Source: Malania oleifera (lineage: Eukaryota > Streptophyta > Magnoliopsida > Santalales > Ximeniaceae). From it: a stretch of 64,000 nt of DNA. The notes below the pieces were generated by a model that was not told the DNA's origin, searched no databases, and worked only from the letters and a program-made list of their open reading frames with translations. The position numbers and the translations under genes were made by a program. Shown piece by piece: positions 60,605-64,000 of the stretch (its first letter is position 1; each line of letters opens with the position of its first letter). Location of the stretch: the NCBI RefSeq assembly GCF_029873635.1, contig NC_080418.1:10182062-10246061 (forward strand). Reading direction: 5' to 3'.

Positions 60605-61285
60605 GCACATCTCCCTGTAAAGCCACGACAAAGTAGCGTACCCCCAATTGTACGAGCATATCGCTCCCAGGTCCACAAGGAGTGGAAGGAGCATCATATG
60701 CACATAGCTGCCTAAAACGTCACAAAATAGCACCCCACATATCAAATGCAACAAGTGGGCTCGTGCATGGTACGCTATAGTCTGTGCATCTGCATCTGCC
60801 GAGAGCTGATGAAACACATCCCCCTCGAGGAACCGCATACGGATGCATGCACCAATCAACTTGCTGTCAGGTGGTACGACTCCTAACAAATGCTCGCACA
60901 AAGTATGCAGGGTGAGTCATCCTTGACAGTCTATAGGTCCCTCTACTGGCCCGACAATACGACTAGTGACGGGGCGCCCATCAATTGGCAGCCCAAACAA
61001 AACAGCGACATCCTGGAGTGTGACGGTCGCCTCCCCATGAGGTAGGTGGAACATGTGTGTCTCGGGTCTCCATCGCTCCACCAAAGCTATCACGAGATGC
61101 TAATCCAATTGGATATGGGCAATCCGATAAATACCATAAAACCCTACATCGTGTATCCAGCGGACGATGCGGTCGTCTGCCTCCAACCATCGCTCCGCAA
61201 AATGCATGCCCCCTCAGCATAATAAGAGGTCGACGTGCCCATCGGCCCACACTCGGCTAGCTCGGTGATCATCGCCCATCGTCAA
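60605..61285 (-). pseudogene. Plant mobile domain protein, N-terminal half
   Basis: A start at about 61285 gives MGDDHRASRVW, then [64 protein letters not shown] and LIGACIRMRFL, the consecutive motifs of a plant mobile domain. In-frame stops occur after LLLC, after QLD and after CQG, so it is not translatable as a whole. It begins about 110 bases after the MULE transposase stop on the same strand. The C-terminal half is displaced by solo LTR F. Confidence 0.88.
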
Positions 61286-61395
61286 GACGCTCCGATCAGA
61301 CGACACTAGATCGATCCTGTAAAATGCACCATCACAATACAATAAATATATACAAAAGAAGAAGTGTACTAAAAGTCCTATAAGTGCCTACGAAG

Positions 61396-64000
61396 TCAAT
61401 GTGATTGTCCAACTGCATCCTTAGGTTGGGTCCTTCTCAAACACGTTGTGCGGTTATGTCCTTCTTGATGACATATGCTGCACATGCTCCTCTTCCTACC
61501 TTCCTTTACATCCATCTCATTGTGTATATGGGAGCTCATTGTGTATATGGGAGCTCCTAGGCCGACCTTTATGTCGAGAATATGCAAGATTTGCATGTAT
61601 AGTCGGCAACGAGGATGTTGGCCAGTACGCCTCGTGCATAATCGGATGAAAATCCGCAACATATGTCGCATAGTGCTCGGCAGTGCTCTAACATGATTCA
61701 ACGTATTGCACAGCGTTCAGTCGTGTCTCTGCACATGCAGCAAGAAGGTGGGAGCATGAAAAGTGTAACGCTTACCACTTCCCACATAAGCATTCGTGTC
61801 TACCTTGAATACTCAAAGTTTGGACGTTGTTTCCTTTATGGGCCCCAACTGCACAGTTGTGATGCTAAAACTACCCCTAGACCGGTTGAACATCGTGACT
61901 CGATGTCCGATCGCCTTCAAATTTCTTCTTTCCATCGCTAGCAATATATGGGGAGTGAATGCATTTCCTCCCAATATTGCATTACGAGCACCTTCTCGTC
62001 GGCTATTAAAATAATGTGCAACGTGATAAAGTGTCAGTTGCACAAGGACCATGATTGGGAGGCTACGAACACCTTTCAAGATGGCGTTGAAACATTCCAC
62101 CAAGTTAGTGGTTATGTTCCCATACCTTCTTCCACTGTTGTGACACTGAATCCACATATGAAGAGGGAACTGATCAAAAAACGACTTCGCTGGTTCCCCA
62201 CCCTCATCGAATATCCTCTCCATCCACATGTTAAATTCTTACTTGATGCTCCCTTCCTGCTCACTCAGTCATACGCTTAAGATTGACACTATGTACTTTC
62301 GTGCTAAAGTTGATAACCACGTGTCGAAGGCAGAATCAGTGGTGGGCACGTGGTGGTTGCCAATTGGGATTGCGTTGCACTGCAACGAGAATTCTTGGAT
62401 GCCGATCTAATATATGGCAAACTTCGTCCTTATCAGTAATAGAACGATGACAACACAGAAACTAATTTCATGTGTCCAGACTTTCCTCTTGAACAATAGC
62501 AAATGCAAGGGAAAATATTTGCCTATTTGCATCCGGGCACGTCGCAATTAGGAGTTTACCTTTGTACTTATCATACAAGTATGTCCCATCCACATATATA
62601 ACGGGAGGGCAGTGACGAAAACCCTAAATAGATGTTGCGAACGACCAAAATACAGATACAAATGTTGCGATGTGCTCGCTACCTGGAATAGTAGTCCACC
62701 TCCACTTGACAACAATACCAGGATTGTACGCGCACATCACTTCCATCCACTTAGGCAAAGTTTGATAAGACATCTTCCAATTGCCGAATACTGGGGCAAT
62801 TGCCTTCTGTTTGGCCAACCAAACCTTCTTATACAAGATCGAATAGCCAAAGTGACGATCTATGAACTCTTTCAATGTAGCGATTGATGTCGATGCATCA
62901 CCCCTGATCATATTCACAATCTCCCTAGCAATGAGAGATGACGTGATTTGGTTATGGTCCTACGAGAGAAGCTCGTTCAAACACATGTGCGGACCACCAT
63001 ATTGGGTGATTTCGAATAATTAGTGTTTCATCCGATACATTGCACGCACTCTCCATCCGCAATCAGAGTCCTTACACCTAACAACCCATAACAGTGGGGT
63101 AAACTGCACGACATGGAACTCATGATGCGTTCGAGCGTGGTATATTCGCACTGCCGCTATTCAACCCGAATAACATCCCCTTACTCAACTCATACGATTC
63201 ATCCCAACGAGTCACCCGTATAAGAAGGTCCTCATCACGTGACAAATCTGCAGCATCTACATCAATTAGACCGTACATAGGAGGTTCGTCCATAAATTGG
63301 GCGTTATATGTGGCATCATTTGTTTCACGGGGGGGTGGGTTGACATCATCCGGGAACTTATTAATCCCTTCACCTGTTTCTTGCTCATACGTGTCATCTT
63401 GTAAATTAACATCATTCGTAATGTTCATCCCCTCATCTAACGTGTTGTTTGCAATGGCGAACAACAATCCTGGACATTCTGCTGGAACTTCTTCGCAAAC
63501 TACATGATCATCCGTGTGAAGAACATGTCTTTCGTATGTTTGCAGCTTGAACGACGATCCCGTACATTCGTTCAAATCCACAACAGGCATCCCACCAACA
63601 TTTATACTTGTGTATGGTTCAATACCTTCTTCTGCAGTCATATCATAATGACGTGTCTGTTGGGTGCCTTCCTCCGCTTCAACCACATGCTCGACAGACG
63701 CCCTTGTCTGCTTATCGTCGGTGACACCCATGTGAGGAATCGTATCAACATATAATTGCACAGTTAAATATGTCGTACCTACGCAGTGTGCATCTAACAC
63801 AATGAGCAGACCGTAATCATCAGTTACAGGAATAACCTCATAGAGGAATGTACCATTATACCCTCGCATAGGGTATCTTGCGGTCACCCGCAATGCATAT
63901 TGATCTAGATCAATATGCAAATATTGATATATCATCGAGTACAATTTGCTTAATTTACACTTACAACCAATTCGAATTGGTTGAACCGGCGTAGTACTAT
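61396..64000 (-). pseudogene. Mutator-like (MULE) transposase, 5' end beyond the window
   Basis: The frame is open from the window edge: VQPIRIGCKCKLSKLYSM, then the MuDR N-terminal region (63944-63120), a zinc-binding MuDR domain (CKDSDCGWRVRAMYRMK, FEITQYGGPHMC, about 63080-62980), DRHFGYSILYKKVWLAKQ (62860), the DDE catalytic start PPVIYVDGTYLYDKYKG (about 62600-62560), the AFAIVQEES segment, the TTNLVECFNAILKGVR helix region (about 62110) and a C-terminal zinc knuckle CSICHQEGHNRTTC (about 61475-61435). Stops include one replacing the expected Trp after EESLDT and several before 62917. The transposase would cut and paste MULE DNA; it is inactive. No terminal inverted repeat could be placed. 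Confidence 0.92.

Overview
The window looks like a flowering-plant nuclear genome. It holds two intron-containing plant genes (a chloroplast nucleoid protein and a nuclear splicing coactivator), several families of Ty3/gypsy and Ty1/copia LTR retrotransposons nested in one another, and a decayed Mutator-like element carrying a plant mobile domain. Most of the sequence is repeat-derived: about 39 kb on the left and 7 kb on the right flank a gene island of roughly 15 kb (about 41.4-55.4 kb).

Left repeat block (about 1.6-40.7 kb). A minus-strand copia element (about 1.6-14.3 kb) was split inside its reverse transcriptase by gypsy A (3760-12905), which has two LTRs of about 2.02 kb, target-site duplication CCTTT, primer-binding site and polypurine tract. 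A second minus-strand gypsy element, B (14335-23449), interrupts the same copia element further upstream; its far LTR is truncated. A copia-like LTR fragment follows (23450-24285). It abuts a 5'-truncated plus-strand gypsy element C, whose integrase is split by plus-strand gypsy D (26580-37820, duplication TAAAC). D in turn contains a 2.57 kb solo LTR, E (32382-34947, duplication CAGCG). C resumes at 37821 and ends with its own LTR at 40669. All coding regions here carry stops or frameshifts.

Gene island. PTAC16 (minus, 41426-45503, five exons, 518 codons deduced) encodes a plastid nucleoid / transcriptionally active chromosome protein with a transit peptide and a Rossmann-like fold. An SRRM1/SRm160-like PWI-domain splicing coactivator (minus, 49850-55368, 13 coding exons, 915 codons deduced) has a long arginine/serine repeat domain. 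For both genes every proposed intron has GT-AG ends and the reading frame closes across all junctions. About 4.3 kb between them has no supported gene.

Right block (about 55.4-64 kb). On the minus strand there is a MULE transposase (running off the window at 64000), then directly downstream a plant mobile domain ORF. The latter is split by a solo LTR of the gypsy B family (58451-60604, duplication GCACA). Both ORFs contain stops. Hairpin-like repeats lie between this unit and the splicing gene.

The most unusual signals are: clustered copies of the palindrome TCGTCGACGA just upstream of the LTR TATA boxes in several families; a conserved non-coding block between pol and the polypurine tract in all four gypsy families; an LTR flanked on both sides by copia internal sequence; a possible stop-containing exon in the splicing gene; and the MULE plus plant-mobile-domain pairing. 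I see no evidence for an undescribed defence or biosynthetic system.
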